64,000 nucleotides of DNA, taken from assembly GCA_010405405.1 (NCBI GenBank), contig MU004235.1, positions 200,538-264,537 on the forward strand, in the 5' to 3' direction. Positions 46,860 to 57,706 of the stretch are shown one piece after another; the first letter of the stretch is position 1; every line of letters begins with the position of its first letter. This DNA comes from Microthyrium microscopicum (taxonomy: Eukaryota > Ascomycota > Dothideomycetes > Microthyriales > Microthyriaceae). Made by a program: the position numbers and the translations under genes. A model generated the notes under the pieces. That model had not been told where the DNA came from. It worked only from the letters and a program-made list of their open reading frames with translations, and did not search any database.

Positions 46860-47480
46860 TTGTACGAACGGTTGTACAAACATACGCTACGAACTGATAC
46901 TTTTACGATGGTAAGATGGGATGCTCCATGCCGTGAATGTCTTGGGAGCGAAGCTGGTTCAAGTTTCGGCCATGTTTATGAGGTACGCACTGGGATCTCG
47001 CGACAATTGCTTAGAAACGAGTATAAGAAACCTGTAATATGAGCTCCACTTGAGCTCGTTTATTTGGCCGAAGGATTTAACAGACATCTTGTAGAGAAAT
47101 CGGGTGGCTGGGCTGGTAACAAGGATCTAGGAAGTACCAAGTATCAAAGAGTTTACCGGTATACCAAGAAACAAGAAGGCATAGCAGGGAGTGACGGCGT
47201 CAAAGCAGATTTTGTGCTACCATGACTCGTGTCTAATTTATCAATCAACATGATGATTGGCATCGCAAATGTTCCGAGAATCTCGAGCGGTCCATTCTAT
47301 TACTGTACAAGACCAATGAATCATATGGAAAACCACATTGCTCAACTACTTCCGCAAAGTTTGGGCAGGTTTGCCACTACTGGACGAAGTATTGTCCGCT
47401 GCAATCGATATTGCTTGGAAAATCCGACAAGTCACAACACCAGTTCGTTGAGCACAGAGCTACAGGTGTCGAGGCTCTGA
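46860..47480 (+). pseudogene. Possible decayed gene, unknown family
   Basis: One plus-strand frame runs about 206 codons with only two stops, both TGA (at about 47040 and 47223), where nine or ten would be expected by chance at this base composition. Segments look coding (for example LELVYLAEGFNRHLVEKSGG, IANVPRISSGPFYYCTRP). No splice pair that I tried removes the stops and keeps the frame. The product is not recognised. Read as a dead gene with modest confidence. Confidence 0.3.
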
Positions 47481-49586
47481 GCTTGTAGTCGTTGGCGGCG
47501 AAACTGTGCGGTTGAAAGGAACGCTCGCGGCATGCACATGCTTGACATATCACTCATATCTGTTAGAGTAATATAGCCGTACCGAGCTCTTTGAATTAGC
47601 TAGAGGAGAACCAGGATATTGCCTACAAAGATGTACTCATCGCGTGATGATCAAGAATCCAGACTTCATCAATGGGCGACATTCGACAAGTCACAAAAAC
47701 AAGGTAGATGTCGACTGAAGGGCCTTAACTACTTAGGTTCGTGCTGGAGATATATTGAACCTGGTACCATAAAATACTAAAGTCTATGTTTTTGGACGTT
47801 ATTGAGCTGGTGAACTTGGATTGTCGCGTGGTCTAGCGCGCTGTTTAGGTGTTTTCTCCACAGAAGCTCAGACGGCGCTGTTGCAGTACCTACCAGCGGC
47901 TTCAAGAATCAAGATTCAAGATTGACGCATCGTTAACATCAACAATAAAAACAATGATCCTATCACGAGACTTGAGGCAGCTTGAGCTGGAGACTCGACA
48001 GTGCGCGTGGTCAGTCGTCATGGTGGCGTCTGCTCGTACCTCTCTTGACAACTTCCACGGGCTCCAGAAGGCAGTTACAATAATTGCGCCAGCGATACCT
48101 TTGGAAACGATTTCTCCGTAGCCTGTAGACGCCTCAATTTCATGTGCGCGGGAAACGTGGACTGCATGCTGTGTTTTGTATCTCAATTTCTCAAAGTTTC
48201 AACAATGAACCGACAATAAAACCAACTGGCCATTGACCAAAGCCCTTCTCTTCTCTGGTAGCTTGGCCCAATCAACGCCCAAGGGTTTCAGTTCTTCACT
48301 TCGGATGAAACATACACGAAAAGCTCCCAAAATGGCCACGCGAAGCTTCTTACTTACTCCCACCCCAGCCCTTCTGCGCCTTACGACGCGAGCGATCATC
48401 AACAATTCCCCCACAGCCCGAAAAAACATGTGCTGCCCTTGTCTGAGTCTGCTATCGACTGGGTTTCATAATAATGCCTTGGACATTGGCGCCACTGGAC
48501 TTTAGTTCGTGGCCTGAAGAGGTCCCAAGAGGATCCTTTTGGTGGTCGCCTATATGGTTTCACAAAGACCTGCCTGGCGTCTTTTCAATAGCCTTCGAGA
48601 ACACGTACGGAAACTCTTCTAACGCCATATGCAACATGGGGCGTTACCTTTGGAGTACAACGGCGCCGCCGTCCTCATTCGAACTTGTAATGTCTCCCAG
48701 TCAGAATGCGAATGTGCCAGCGGGGTCTGGGGCGCGTCTTTGAATAATGGCCATTATTGCCGGCAATCTAATTGAAATTGCTGACACAAAGAGAGAAATC
48801 CTGTACAGGACGAGACCCTGTACAGCAATCTACTTTGCAGCTACGAAAGTCATGCCAGCCTGTGTTCCTCCTATCCGACTGCGAGAGCCTTGGAGAGCCA
48901 ACTAAATCCACTTTGCGATTGGGTGAATGGGACATATCCCTGTCTGTAATCGCGTTTCCTTGCCCAAGGTCCGTACCCAGTATGACAAACATGCCGTGAC
49001 ACGATAATGATTCTTTCTATATACAGCTCTGTTCTGAGCTTAGAGGTCTCAAATGCCCTTTTCCGCCTTTGGTGTTTCCAGTTATCAGTTCTGCCTTTGG
49101 TGTTCAACTTTGGACTTCCTATTCATCGCAGATTCGGCGTGACAAAAGATCACATATTCTCAGCCTTTGGTACAGCCTTGTCTTTATTTTCGAGGGCATC
49201 ATAACATGCCAAATTAAGCCTCGGCCGCGAAAGACCAAAACAGAAAACTATTGACCTACCTGGTGCAGTTCGCCCATCCTCTTGGACCTCATTTGGGTTT
49301 CGTTTACTGGCATTACGATACTATCAAATAATCCCGCCAATACGTGAATATCTCAGAAACGTCAGTGCGTTCCCCGTTAGTGGTCGAGAGGTGCGTAACC
49401 AGCTCTATATTCCCCCAGTTCTTACCATTTTGGGCTTTCCCCAGCTAATTGCCTTAATAGTTGATAAAATCGCTGTCTGCGCCGCTTTGTGAGGAGGGGA
49501 AAACAAGGTGTAGGATCGGAATAGGAGACCGGGAGGAGAACATGGTGCCGTGATAAGCCCTCTGAAAGATTATAAACCAAAACACA
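47481..49586. other. Intergenic, upstream of the CRIB gene
   Basis: About 2.1 kb with short overlapping frames on both strands (for example plus 48233-48505) and no convincing protein. The last 600 bases are presumably promoter and 5' leader of the gene at 49587. Confidence 0.45.
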
Positions 49587-52364
49587 ATGCAGTTTCTTGA
49601 AGATTTATACGCTTCAAAGCGCCCAACCCTACCGGAAAGACGCAGCACGGCACGGCAACCAAGGTCACTGCGTCGAGATCTGCCAGCTGGCCCCGAAACA
49701 CAGAATGCTCGAGACATCTCGTCATCCTCAATCGACCGTCGTGACAGAACTTCTTCAACTAAACGAAATTCAATATTTTCCCGTCGAAAAAGTACCGCAA
49801 CCACCAGTTCTGGAGAATCACAGAAACGAAGTTCAGGTGTTCCTAGCCAAGGAGGCGTCTCTCGTCGATCGTCACTAGCGGAAATGGCTGTTGCAGATGC
49901 TGAAGGCCTGAAGAGCAAGTTATTATTTGGTCTTCATCCGGGAAAGAAAAGTGGCCCAAGAAAATCAGATCCAACGACGGTGAACCCGGACAATGACACA
50001 TTTGTCTCAAATAAGCGAGATCGTAAGCGCGATAGTCATAAAAGAGCAGCATCAACTGGTGGTAATGGTATGATCACTCGAATTCCTCAAGAAACTATGC
50101 TAACAAGAGTACAAGGTCATAACTCGATATCATACATCTCCGCGCCATTTGGTTTCCAGCACCTTGCCAAAATCGAGCGACCTTCGCATCACAAGAACGA
50201 TGATGGTGGCTTGACCGAAGTCAACGTAATAACGTCTCCAAGTCAGAATACATTCTCCCTTCCACCTCAAGATCTACAGACTAGCCTCGCTCGACGCTCA
50301 CAAAAGCGACCTCCGCCGCTCAGACCGAAGAGACCAGATGAAACTGTCCCGCTGGAGCTTTTATCCCCCCAATATGGAATGCATTCGCTGAGACAAATTC
50401 GCTCTGCTGAAACATTCAGCTCAGCTTCGCAAAGGCAGAGTGGCACTCTCCAACCGGGACCACCCTCTCCCGGCTTCATGACATCTCCAATCCCACCAAG
50501 AAGATCTTCCCGCTTGCCGCCATCTATTCCTGAAGCCACCACTCCTCCCGCTGGGCATTCGCGCGATCCGAGCACTGAGATGGATTTTTCGGGGGATTGG
50601 GATCGGATCCTACCATTATACGATCGAAGGCATCCCTCGAAGGACCAGGAAACGGCTCCTGCCATCCGTGCAGCTCATGCGATATCAGTTCCAGACAAAG
50701 CAGCCATCCCAATGGCAATACCTTCGCCATTGTTCAGTCCACCTCTCGAAAAGGTCCTCGAAGAACCCGAAGGACCGGTCACTCCACAACAACCCAGGAT
50801 CCAAACGCGTTACCCAGCTATTCGTCACGCCAAATCTTCACCTTCCATATCTAACAATATCAGTCCTCGTGATAGAACTATACCTCCCCTACCCCAGCTC
50901 CCAGGGACTTTTAACGTACCTCCTATTCCACAACGACCTGTGTCGCAAGGCTCAGATACACTAGGATTCCTCTCCAGACGCTCTTTTACAATCAATGAAG
51001 ACGAAGAGACAAATGGCGAAAATGTTAAAGACGCCTCCAGAGAAACTGGGGAATCTAGCAGCTCTTGGGAAGAAGATATCGATTTTTGCTACAAATTTGC
51101 GGCTGAAGCGGACTGCGACTTTGACTGGAGTAATCAAACCAAATTCATCGACATTGATTCGAGTGACGACGAGATGATTGCTCCTCCTTTTCCGGCCACT
51201 TTTCCCCAGTCGAAACATCAAATTAGCAGTTCATTTGATAGTACATCAGGAAGTGAGAACGGAGCAATTGGCAAGCTACCTTTCATGCGTCAATCAATAC
51301 TACCTGGTCAAGAATCTGTACCCGATCTTGTTGCTCCTGGCCTTTCTCATTCTGGATCCTTGAATAGTCTCTCAGTCGGAACTCCAGCAGAAAAGTACGG
51401 ATTCCAGTCTTTGGAAAATATCAGGCCAGTATCAGGCTCAAGCGTACAAAGAAGATCTGGCGATTCATTCGGCATGAAGTCACCGCAACTTCCTCCGTTA
51501 GATTTGAAGCATGGGCTCGATTCTGATATGCTGTACGAGGAGCTAATGGCCGGCTTCAACTGGAAGACAACTCATTCCCCAGCGCTGCCAACGCTCGAAC
51601 CAAAAGCATATGCTGGCTTTGTACCTACACCTCCACTCTCTCAAAAGTCTTTTAATGCAGAACGAAATATTCAAGTCAACACCGGCCCAACGTCAGCACC
51701 ATCTCATAACCCCCGTCTAGAAAAGGAGCTGCCTCCGTTACCACCAGCCTCCCCTACAGCAATTTCACCGTCCAAAGATCTTCCGCCAGGCATGACAGTA
51801 GACAGCATCGTCGCCCAACTTCGTGGCAGTCCCGCCGAATCCCCCATCGAGCGCCAACTCCCTCAGTTCCGCTACACACCACCGTCACGCTCCAATTCGC
51901 AATTTGACAATCTCGCTCCCCGCCCACTGATGCGCCGCCGTCTAAACCAATCTCCACCTCCCCTACCCATCAATATCGAGCGCGCCGACAGCAACGACAC
52001 AGTCATTACTGCCATCGCCATTCCTCTCTCTCCGCCCGACTCACCCGTCGACACCGATGTACGCGCCGGTACCACCATGCCGCTGTCAGCACGCTCCGTC
52101 TCTTCTACCGGGGGCCCGTTACATCCGAAGTCGCCCTCACCCATGATGTTCAAGCACCGCGCGCCCTCACTACCCGCGCTACACCTCCAGCAAACACACA
52201 AGAAAGCCGCATCCTCCGACGGTTTCTACACCACAGCGCGTGTCCCCAGCAGTCCCACGCCACCGAGCCCAGGACCACCAGGGCAGGGCGGGTACAGCTT
52301 ATTTCCACCACCCAAGCGATCGACGGGTCGGCCACGGAGACTGACAACAGGACAAATGTCTTGA
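49587..52364 (+). CDS. CRIB-domain protein, Cdc42/Rac effector candidate
   Basis: Single 925-codon frame. A CRIB core sits at residues 184-195: ISAPFGFQHLAK matches I-S-x-P-x-x-F-x-H, the peptide that binds GTP-loaded Cdc42 or Rac. The rest is disordered and rich in Ser, Pro and basic residues: N-terminal RRSSLAEMAV-type phosphosite-like repeats, PPPLRPKRP and other SH3-binding-like proline motifs, an acidic EEDIDFCYKFAAEADCDFDW block near 495-520 that looks conserved, and a proline-rich tail. There is no kinase domain, so it is a scaffold of the Gic/BORG sort rather than a PAK. It is probably at the growing tip or septum; that is inference from the CRIB motif. Confidence 0.8.
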   Translation: MQFLEDLYASKRPTLPERRSTARQPRSLRRDLPAGPETQNARDISSSSIDRRDRTSSTKRNSIFSRRKSTATTSSGESQKRSSGVPSQGGVSRRSSLAEMAVADAEGLKSKLLFGLHPGKKSGPRKSDPTTVNPDNDTFVSNKRDRKRDSHKRAASTGGNGMITRIPQETMLTRVQGHNSISYISAPFGFQHLAKIERPSHHKNDDGGLTEVNVITSPSQNTFSLPPQDLQTSLARRSQKRPPPLRPKRPDETVPLELLSPQYGMHSLRQIRSAETFSSASQRQSGTLQPGPPSPGFMTSPIPPRRSSRLPPSIPEATTPPAGHSRDPSTEMDFSGDWDRILPLYDRRHPSKDQETAPAIRAAHAISVPDKAAIPMAIPSPLFSPPLEKVLEEPEGPVTPQQPRIQTRYPAIRHAKSSPSISNNISPRDRTIPPLPQLPGTFNVPPIPQRPVSQGSDTLGFLSRRSFTINEDEETNGENVKDASRETGESSSSWEEDIDFCYKFAAEADCDFDWSNQTKFIDIDSSDDEMIAPPFPATFPQSKHQISSSFDSTSGSENGAIGKLPFMRQSILPGQESVPDLVAPGLSHSGSLNSLSVGTPAEKYGFQSLENIRPVSGSSVQRRSGDSFGMKSPQLPPLDLKHGLDSDMLYEELMAGFNWKTTHSPALPTLEPKAYAGFVPTPPLSQKSFNAERNIQVNTGPTSAPSHNPRLEKELPPLPPASPTAISPSKDLPPGMTVDSIVAQLRGSPAESPIERQLPQFRYTPPSRSNSQFDNLAPRPLMRRRLNQSPPPLPINIERADSNDTVITAIAIPLSPPDSPVDTDVRAGTTMPLSARSVSSTGGPLHPKSPSPMMFKHRAPSLPALHLQQTHKKAASSDGFYTTARVPSSPTPPSPGPPGQGGYSLFPPPKRSTGRPRRLTTGQMS

Positions 52365-53844
52365 TCAATTGACGAATGAAAACCACATGGATAGATATGG
52401 AAAGGCTGAAATTTTATCATTGGTACTACGATAACACATTTTATGGATTTACGGTCTCTCAGAGTACGCGAAAAGAACGCGAACGTGTACGACTTTGACG
52501 ACAACATCGCGAACGTTTTTACGGAACGCGTCTTGCACGGCAGTCTATTTTTTCAAAACTGTTTATGGCCTTCATAAGCGCGCCTGTCCTTTATCGCAAT
52601 CTCAAATGGGTATGGCGAGTACTACTTAATTGGTATCAGGTTTTGAGAACCGCATTATTGGAAGATTTGATGGGGAGGATATGAGTCTTTGGACTTGAAG
52701 ATACAGTCAAAATATATAAATACATGACTATAAGATGAGATCCTTGTTGGTGCGCGCGTGAGAATCTAGGAGTAGTCGTGTAATGTTTATCGGTTATTTC
52801 ACTCAATGCTCTATCATTTGATACAGCATCACTCGTGGGTTCATCATATGTTCATCAGAACACGCTGCCTTGAGCCTAATCTTCTGATGGTCTGCTTCAC
52901 ATAGCATGATCGGATGGTTGCCTGGCTGATCATCAGAACATCATCAACCAACAGACTGATAATGCGAGAATCATCTGCTATGTAGACACTTGACAGCGTG
53001 AATAGCACGTCATTAGAGAATTTTGAACTGCACATCCGGTACCACCAAAGACCTCCCAGCCTGACATTCAGTTTGCAAACTCAAACATAGCTTACAGCGT
53101 ACCTACAGGGCTTGGAAGTTTGACAAAGAGAGTATGAAACATGTTGAAGCTCACGCCTGTCAACAAGAGATAGCGGCAGATGGACGACAAAGCGACCAAT
53201 AACCCTTCAGGGCAGATTTGCCCAACAGTGACTGAGAAAGCCAGCAGCATTAAATATATCCCACCTCATAAAAGGACGAGGACTTTGAGTAGGAGTTGGA
53301 GGCCTTCTAAGCCTTCTGGACCTCCTGAGCCTCCACGTTCCCACCCTTGCCAACCTTTCAACAGACCCCAGTCTTTCCGGCCTCTTTTGGATGGCTACAT
53401 TGAATAGATAAGGTAGGAGCGCGCAGCAGATATCCTGATTGTTTTGACGCGTTTGGGCTGGCATCGGATCCGGGATGGTGCTCCCATCAAGTGCGCTGCC
53501 TGCTCTATGCTACCTTTCATGATCAGGTGCTTCATTTACAACCAAGATAATGAAGACGCCGTAACATCTCATCGTCTGAAGCTGTCATAGTTTAGTGTCT
53601 TTTCATGAAAGTAAAGTAGAGGGTGGGAGTTGGCGAAGTTAATGGCGAGTCGTCACCTTTTAATTCAATGCCAAGCCCCAGCTCAGCCTCCCTAAAACCA
53701 ACCACTAACAGCATCCAAGGATCCTTGTACACGCCGCAACCAACAAACCAACACCAAGACCTCATTCTCCATTTCACCCCTCCACTCCCTCCTCTCTCTT
53801 CCACAACCACAACTCCCTCCACAACTTCCGCCCTTCATACCAGC
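52365..53844. other. Intergenic with one small frame
   Basis: 3' region of the CRIB gene and 5' region of the next gene, AT-rich at 52560-53100. It contains the frame 53180-53407 listed separately. Nothing else. Confidence 0.5.
53180..53407 (+). CDS. Doubtful small protein with IPPHKR motif
   Basis: 75-codon frame from ATG to TAG, Pro/Ser/Arg-rich. It contains KYIPPHKR, similar to the Y-(V/I)-P-P-H-K-R patch found in several fungal RNA-binding proteins and helicases. It has no partner exons that I could find and may be a chance frame or a gene fragment. Confidence 0.2.
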   Translation: MDDKATNNPSGQICPTVTEKASSIKYIPPHKRTRTLSRSWRPSKPSGPPEPPRSHPCQPFNRPQSFRPLLDGYIE

Positions 53845-55386
53845 ATGTCTACTCCAGATCACGATAATCAGCGCACGCCCCGCCGCGTACGTGGACAGAG
53901 AGGCGGCTCCAAAGCAACAAGAAATGGTCAAGAACCTACCCAAGCACCCAACTACAACAACAATAACGTAACTCAACCATTACCATTTCCTACCCTTAAC
54001 GGCACTCCGAGCCAGCTATATGCTGGTCCAACGTTCCACGCATCTCCGGCCGCCTCTGCTCTACCCTTACCGCGATTCGCAGCATCGGCTCCATCTGGTG
54101 CTAACAACAATGGCGGCCTCGCTGAGCGACTCGAGAAGGAGAAGGAAGGCAAACAAAACGGGTATCCTGAGACCAACGGTACTCCTACCAAAAGTCCTGG
54201 TCTCCCTCTCAGTCAAGAATCTCCGAATGCTAGAGGCGCCGGTTCTCCTTTCGCATCGTTAGACATCCTATTCAATGCCGATCGTGCTGAGAAGGCCAAA
54301 GGCCAGACTCCATATGCGCGCCGACAACACCAGCCCGAACCTAACGCTGCGATTCCTCCACAAGCCCAACAACCTCAATATGCTCCATCGGCGCATAACT
54401 TGGTAGCTCAAAGTAGACCTGCTTTTCCTACCAATGCTCATGGGGAGAAGGCAAAGTCTCATACGAGTCACTTCTCTCAGCAAATGCCAGCAGCCCAATC
54501 TCAGCCCAAAGCCCCATTCGCCTTTGTCCACCAAGGTCTACCCGCATATGATCCCGTTAGCGAATTAGAAACCAAGATGTCCAAGACTGCGATCCAAAAG
54601 CCAGATAATTCGAAGCCTGCGCCTGGTCACTGGGCATCCATCTATGGTGCGAGTCAGGCGCCAGGCCATTCTCGAAGCATTTCCACTGGTAGTGCCAATG
54701 GGATGTTTTCGATGGAGATGGATAGAAAATCACAAGGTCAGAATGGACATGCTTCAAATTTCATGTCCAAAGCTCAGATTGACCTTCTGAGCAAGCACCA
54801 ATCCTCTGCGCCTCGTTCGGTCGCTGAGCTCCAAGGAACCCAATATGAGCGTCCTTCGAGCGTCCCTGGAACAGCACAACCAAATCGCCAGCACCACCAG
54901 CTCATGCCAGGCCAACAGGTTTCTAAGATGGCACCACGTAGTGCTGACAACTCACCCTTTACTGCGGCCTCTGGCGCTCGTCCTCCACCAGGCCCAGCAA
55001 ACCAACTACATTATGGCAGCCGAAATCTGACTGGAATGTTCCGTGCGGTCAAGGATGGAAGCACCCCGAATGGACAGGAGTCTAGTCACGTCCAGACGGC
55101 GCAAAGCAACAATCAGGCTCTGGTCGAGCCGGTGAGTGCAAGCCTGACGAAACAGGAGATTGACAAGGCTGCTCAGCTCTATCTCAGCGGTATGATCGCC
55201 CAGCATGAGCCGAAGCAGCCTCAACAACCTCAACAGTCTCAACAGGCTCCTCCGCAGTACGCTCCTCAGCAGTATGGTCCTCCGCAATATGGACCACCTG
55301 GTGCATGGAGCCAGTATGGCCCTCCCGCCTTTGCCCAATATGGACCTCCGCGTGCTGGTCCATATCAGGGCGGTCCGGGAATGTAA
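53845..55386 (+). CDS. PNRC/Edc-like disordered protein
   Basis: 513 residues from the chosen ATG (MSTPDHDNQRTPRRVRGQRG); the frame is open further upstream and an ATG at 53668 would give 572 residues, but the segment before 53845 looks like 5' leader. At residues 54-78 lies a QLYAGPTFHASPAASALPLP stretch, the fungal form of the PNRC motif whose L-P-x-P end docks on the Dcp1 decapping complex. Residues about 130-145 read SLDILFNADRAEKAKG, a second family block. The C-terminus is QPQQPQQ followed by repeats of QYGPP, prion-like. Likely an enhancer of mRNA decapping in P-bodies; this rests on the motif alone. Confidence 0.7.
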   Translation: MSTPDHDNQRTPRRVRGQRGGSKATRNGQEPTQAPNYNNNNVTQPLPFPTLNGTPSQLYAGPTFHASPAASALPLPRFAASAPSGANNNGGLAERLEKEKEGKQNGYPETNGTPTKSPGLPLSQESPNARGAGSPFASLDILFNADRAEKAKGQTPYARRQHQPEPNAAIPPQAQQPQYAPSAHNLVAQSRPAFPTNAHGEKAKSHTSHFSQQMPAAQSQPKAPFAFVHQGLPAYDPVSELETKMSKTAIQKPDNSKPAPGHWASIYGASQAPGHSRSISTGSANGMFSMEMDRKSQGQNGHASNFMSKAQIDLLSKHQSSAPRSVAELQGTQYERPSSVPGTAQPNRQHHQLMPGQQVSKMAPRSADNSPFTAASGARPPPGPANQLHYGSRNLTGMFRAVKDGSTPNGQESSHVQTAQSNNQALVEPVSASLTKQEIDKAAQLYLSGMIAQHEPKQPQQPQQSQQAPPQYAPQQYGPPQYGPPGAWSQYGPPAFAQYGPPRAGPYQGGPGM

Positions 55387-56115
55387 GCGGGGTCAATTTT
55401 GGATTCAATGGCGTTATATGGTGCTCTTATCTGTTTGTTTGTTTGTTTGCCTTCGTTGCGTTTTTATACTGTCTGAAACGGCTCTAGATTCTAGAGTGTC
55501 ATCTTCAGGGACCTAGTTGTTGGTCCTATTTCCTTGTACTTGTCAATGTAAGGTTTCTCATGAGTCTTGTCTGTTTTGATTTATCGTCCTGACTATTCCA
55601 CTTTGTTGTTTTCTGTTGTCTTGTACTTGTCATGATCTGTCTACAATAATGTGTTTATCTGACTACGAACACTTCACTGGACTATGCATCATGCCGATAT
55701 GATAATGGCTTCCACTGGAGCACCCAGAAACGTCAGATGAGAACCTCATGTCTTTTCTCTATACTCTTAAGCAGTTCCACTGCAACTCAGAACAAAAATG
55801 TTGACAGCAACATACTACCAACCCTTCAAAAACAGCTCTTAAGTTATATACTGCTCTTGCGGGAGTACAGTGCTTAGAAATGTTTTGATCTGGGCACATC
55901 ACTTTCCTAATACGCCCCGATTTGGGAGACCAACGAAGACACTCGGGTCCAACTCATGAACATGAATTGTCTAATAGACCAGAAATATCACACGATCTCG
56001 AGCAACACTTTGGATCAGCACCATGATCGAGAGCAACACCTCACGGACCGAATCACGTCGATCAATTGCACAATCTTTCCAATATTTCCTTTGTTTTTCT
56101 TATGTCCACGAAGCT
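55387..56115. other. Convergent intergenic spacer
   Basis: 3' ends of the PNRC-like gene and of the dehydratase gene. A short GTTT tandem (tgtttgtttgtttg) lies at 55433-55448. No coding signal. Confidence 0.55.
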
Positions 56116-57206
56116 CTACTTTACGGCGACACTAGCTGACGCTTTCACGGCTATCTCACCCCTAGCGTTTTCCGCCCACAACTTATACTCTTGCGTCCCG
56201 TCGGCCTCAGCGCCTTCCGCTCCACAGATGCGCATCTCTTCATTCCCATACAGCGGCGACACATTGCGATATTCAAAACTTGTTATACTTCCGCCTCTGG
56301 AGGAGATGTGGCTCTGCAGCAACGTCATCAGCAACGTGCACTGCAACGGGCCATGTACAAGCAGATTTCGATGTCCCTCGACATCCCGACAATACGACCT
56401 ATCAAGGTGTATTGAATGCGCGTTCATAGTCAGGGCACTATATCGGAACAGGAGAGACGCACTAGGCGTTAACGTATGCTCAAACGTCGGCGTTGTCGTA
56501 GCTACAACGCGTAGTATTAGCAAAACCTGCAGAATTCCCAGCCCAAAAAAGGCTTCTTACACTTCTTAACGCGCTCATTCCGCGGCCTCTCTACCATCTT
56601 CAGCGCCACCTCTAGCTCAGAAGCTGTCCGTTCCCGTAGAAATACTATATTCCGTCGCTCAATCAAATCTGCCTCTGCAAAGTCCTTCTCATCCTCACTC
56701 CATAGCCTCTCTACCGCACTCTCCTCTCCCCCGCCCACCTCTCCATCACGTAATCTCCCAATTCGCCTCTCTATGCCTACAAATATCTTCTCTTCGCCTT
56801 CTCGTCCTTTGACACTGACATCCCGTATGCGCTCCACACACACGCCCGGCCCGCCATCTAGTGTGATCGGCCGCCGCATACGCACGCTACCGCCAGCCCA
56901 CATGCGGCGCACAAAGGGCGCGCCGGGGGAGTGTTTGGCGTCAGTGCCGTCTGGGAGGAGAGAGTCGGGGGCGAGGGTGGGGTTGAAGTAGACTAAATGG
57001 TAACCCGGGGGTAAAATAGAAGTAGGCGGGGACAGCGCGGAGACGCTTGGTATCATAGATGCGGGCAGGTAGGAAAGGAGAGATTGCGAGAGGCGGTGCG
57101 CGGCTGTTGGTGAGAAGGGCTCGAGGAGGGGAGACCAGCGGCGTTGAGGGAGGGTGGATGTTAGGGTGGAGAGGGCGCTGCGGAGGTAGGGTGTTGGATG
57201 GGGCAT
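56116..57206 (-). CDS. HTD2: Htd2-like mitochondrial 3-hydroxyacyl-ACP dehydratase
   Basis: Two exons, 56561-57206 and 56116-56501, 59-nt intron; 343 residues. Htd2 performs the dehydration step of mitochondrial type II fatty acid synthesis, which supplies the lipoate precursor. The N-terminal half has LPPGYHLVYFNP, the GAPFVRRMWAGGSV block and VERIRDVSVKGREGEEKIFV, all typical of fungal members. After the splice comes the hotdog part: FEHTLTPSASLLFRYSALT, NAHSIHLDRSYCRDVEGHRN (the Asn-His and Asp-x-x-Tyr residues of the hydratase motif) and LLVHGPLQCTLLM. The start at 57206 gives an N-terminus with Arg and Ser but few acids, suited to import. The splice was selected by phase and by the LTPS join. 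Confidence 0.8.
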
Positions 57207-57706
57207 TCTGGGCGGGGGTAATTTCTGTGATATTTATTTGTCCATTGGGGATAGCTGGGGCTATTGGATATGGAAATATGTGGTGGAGGAGGGATAGAAG
57301 TTGGAGATGGAGATGTTCAATGTTCGCGAAGTCGAATAGCATCATGATGTTTTATTTCCGGCGGGAATAAGAGCTATATACCCCTGACGCCCTCAATTGC
57401 GGATTTTGATCTTGAACTTGATCCATCTTTTCTACCGAAACGTCCGAAATTGACTGAGGCTCTACACTTTCTTCATCTGCTTGAGCTCGTAAGAGATCCC
57501 GTCGGGTCTTGTTTTTGAGGCTATGGCTGCAGTGTCTGTGACGCATTTCCCAAAGATGACAGTGTTCTAGAGAAGTATTGATTGCTAACATGTAGCAATG
57601 GCCAATGAGCCTAATATCTACAGCTTACTATACATAGGAAAAATCTACAAGTGCATGGCAGCCAGACCATACAACAAACTCTATATCAACTGGCTGGGGG
57701 ATATCA
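57207..57706. other. Spacer between two minus-strand genes
   Basis: Upstream DNA of the dehydratase and 3' end of the amylase-family gene. A minus-strand frame at 57352-57591 (79 codons) is mildly protein-like but unsupported. Confidence 0.5.

Noticed and set aside
57352-57591. 79-codon minus frame between the dehydratase and GH13 genes
   Set aside because: Mildly protein-like C-terminus but no start context, homology or splice support; kept only as spacer note.
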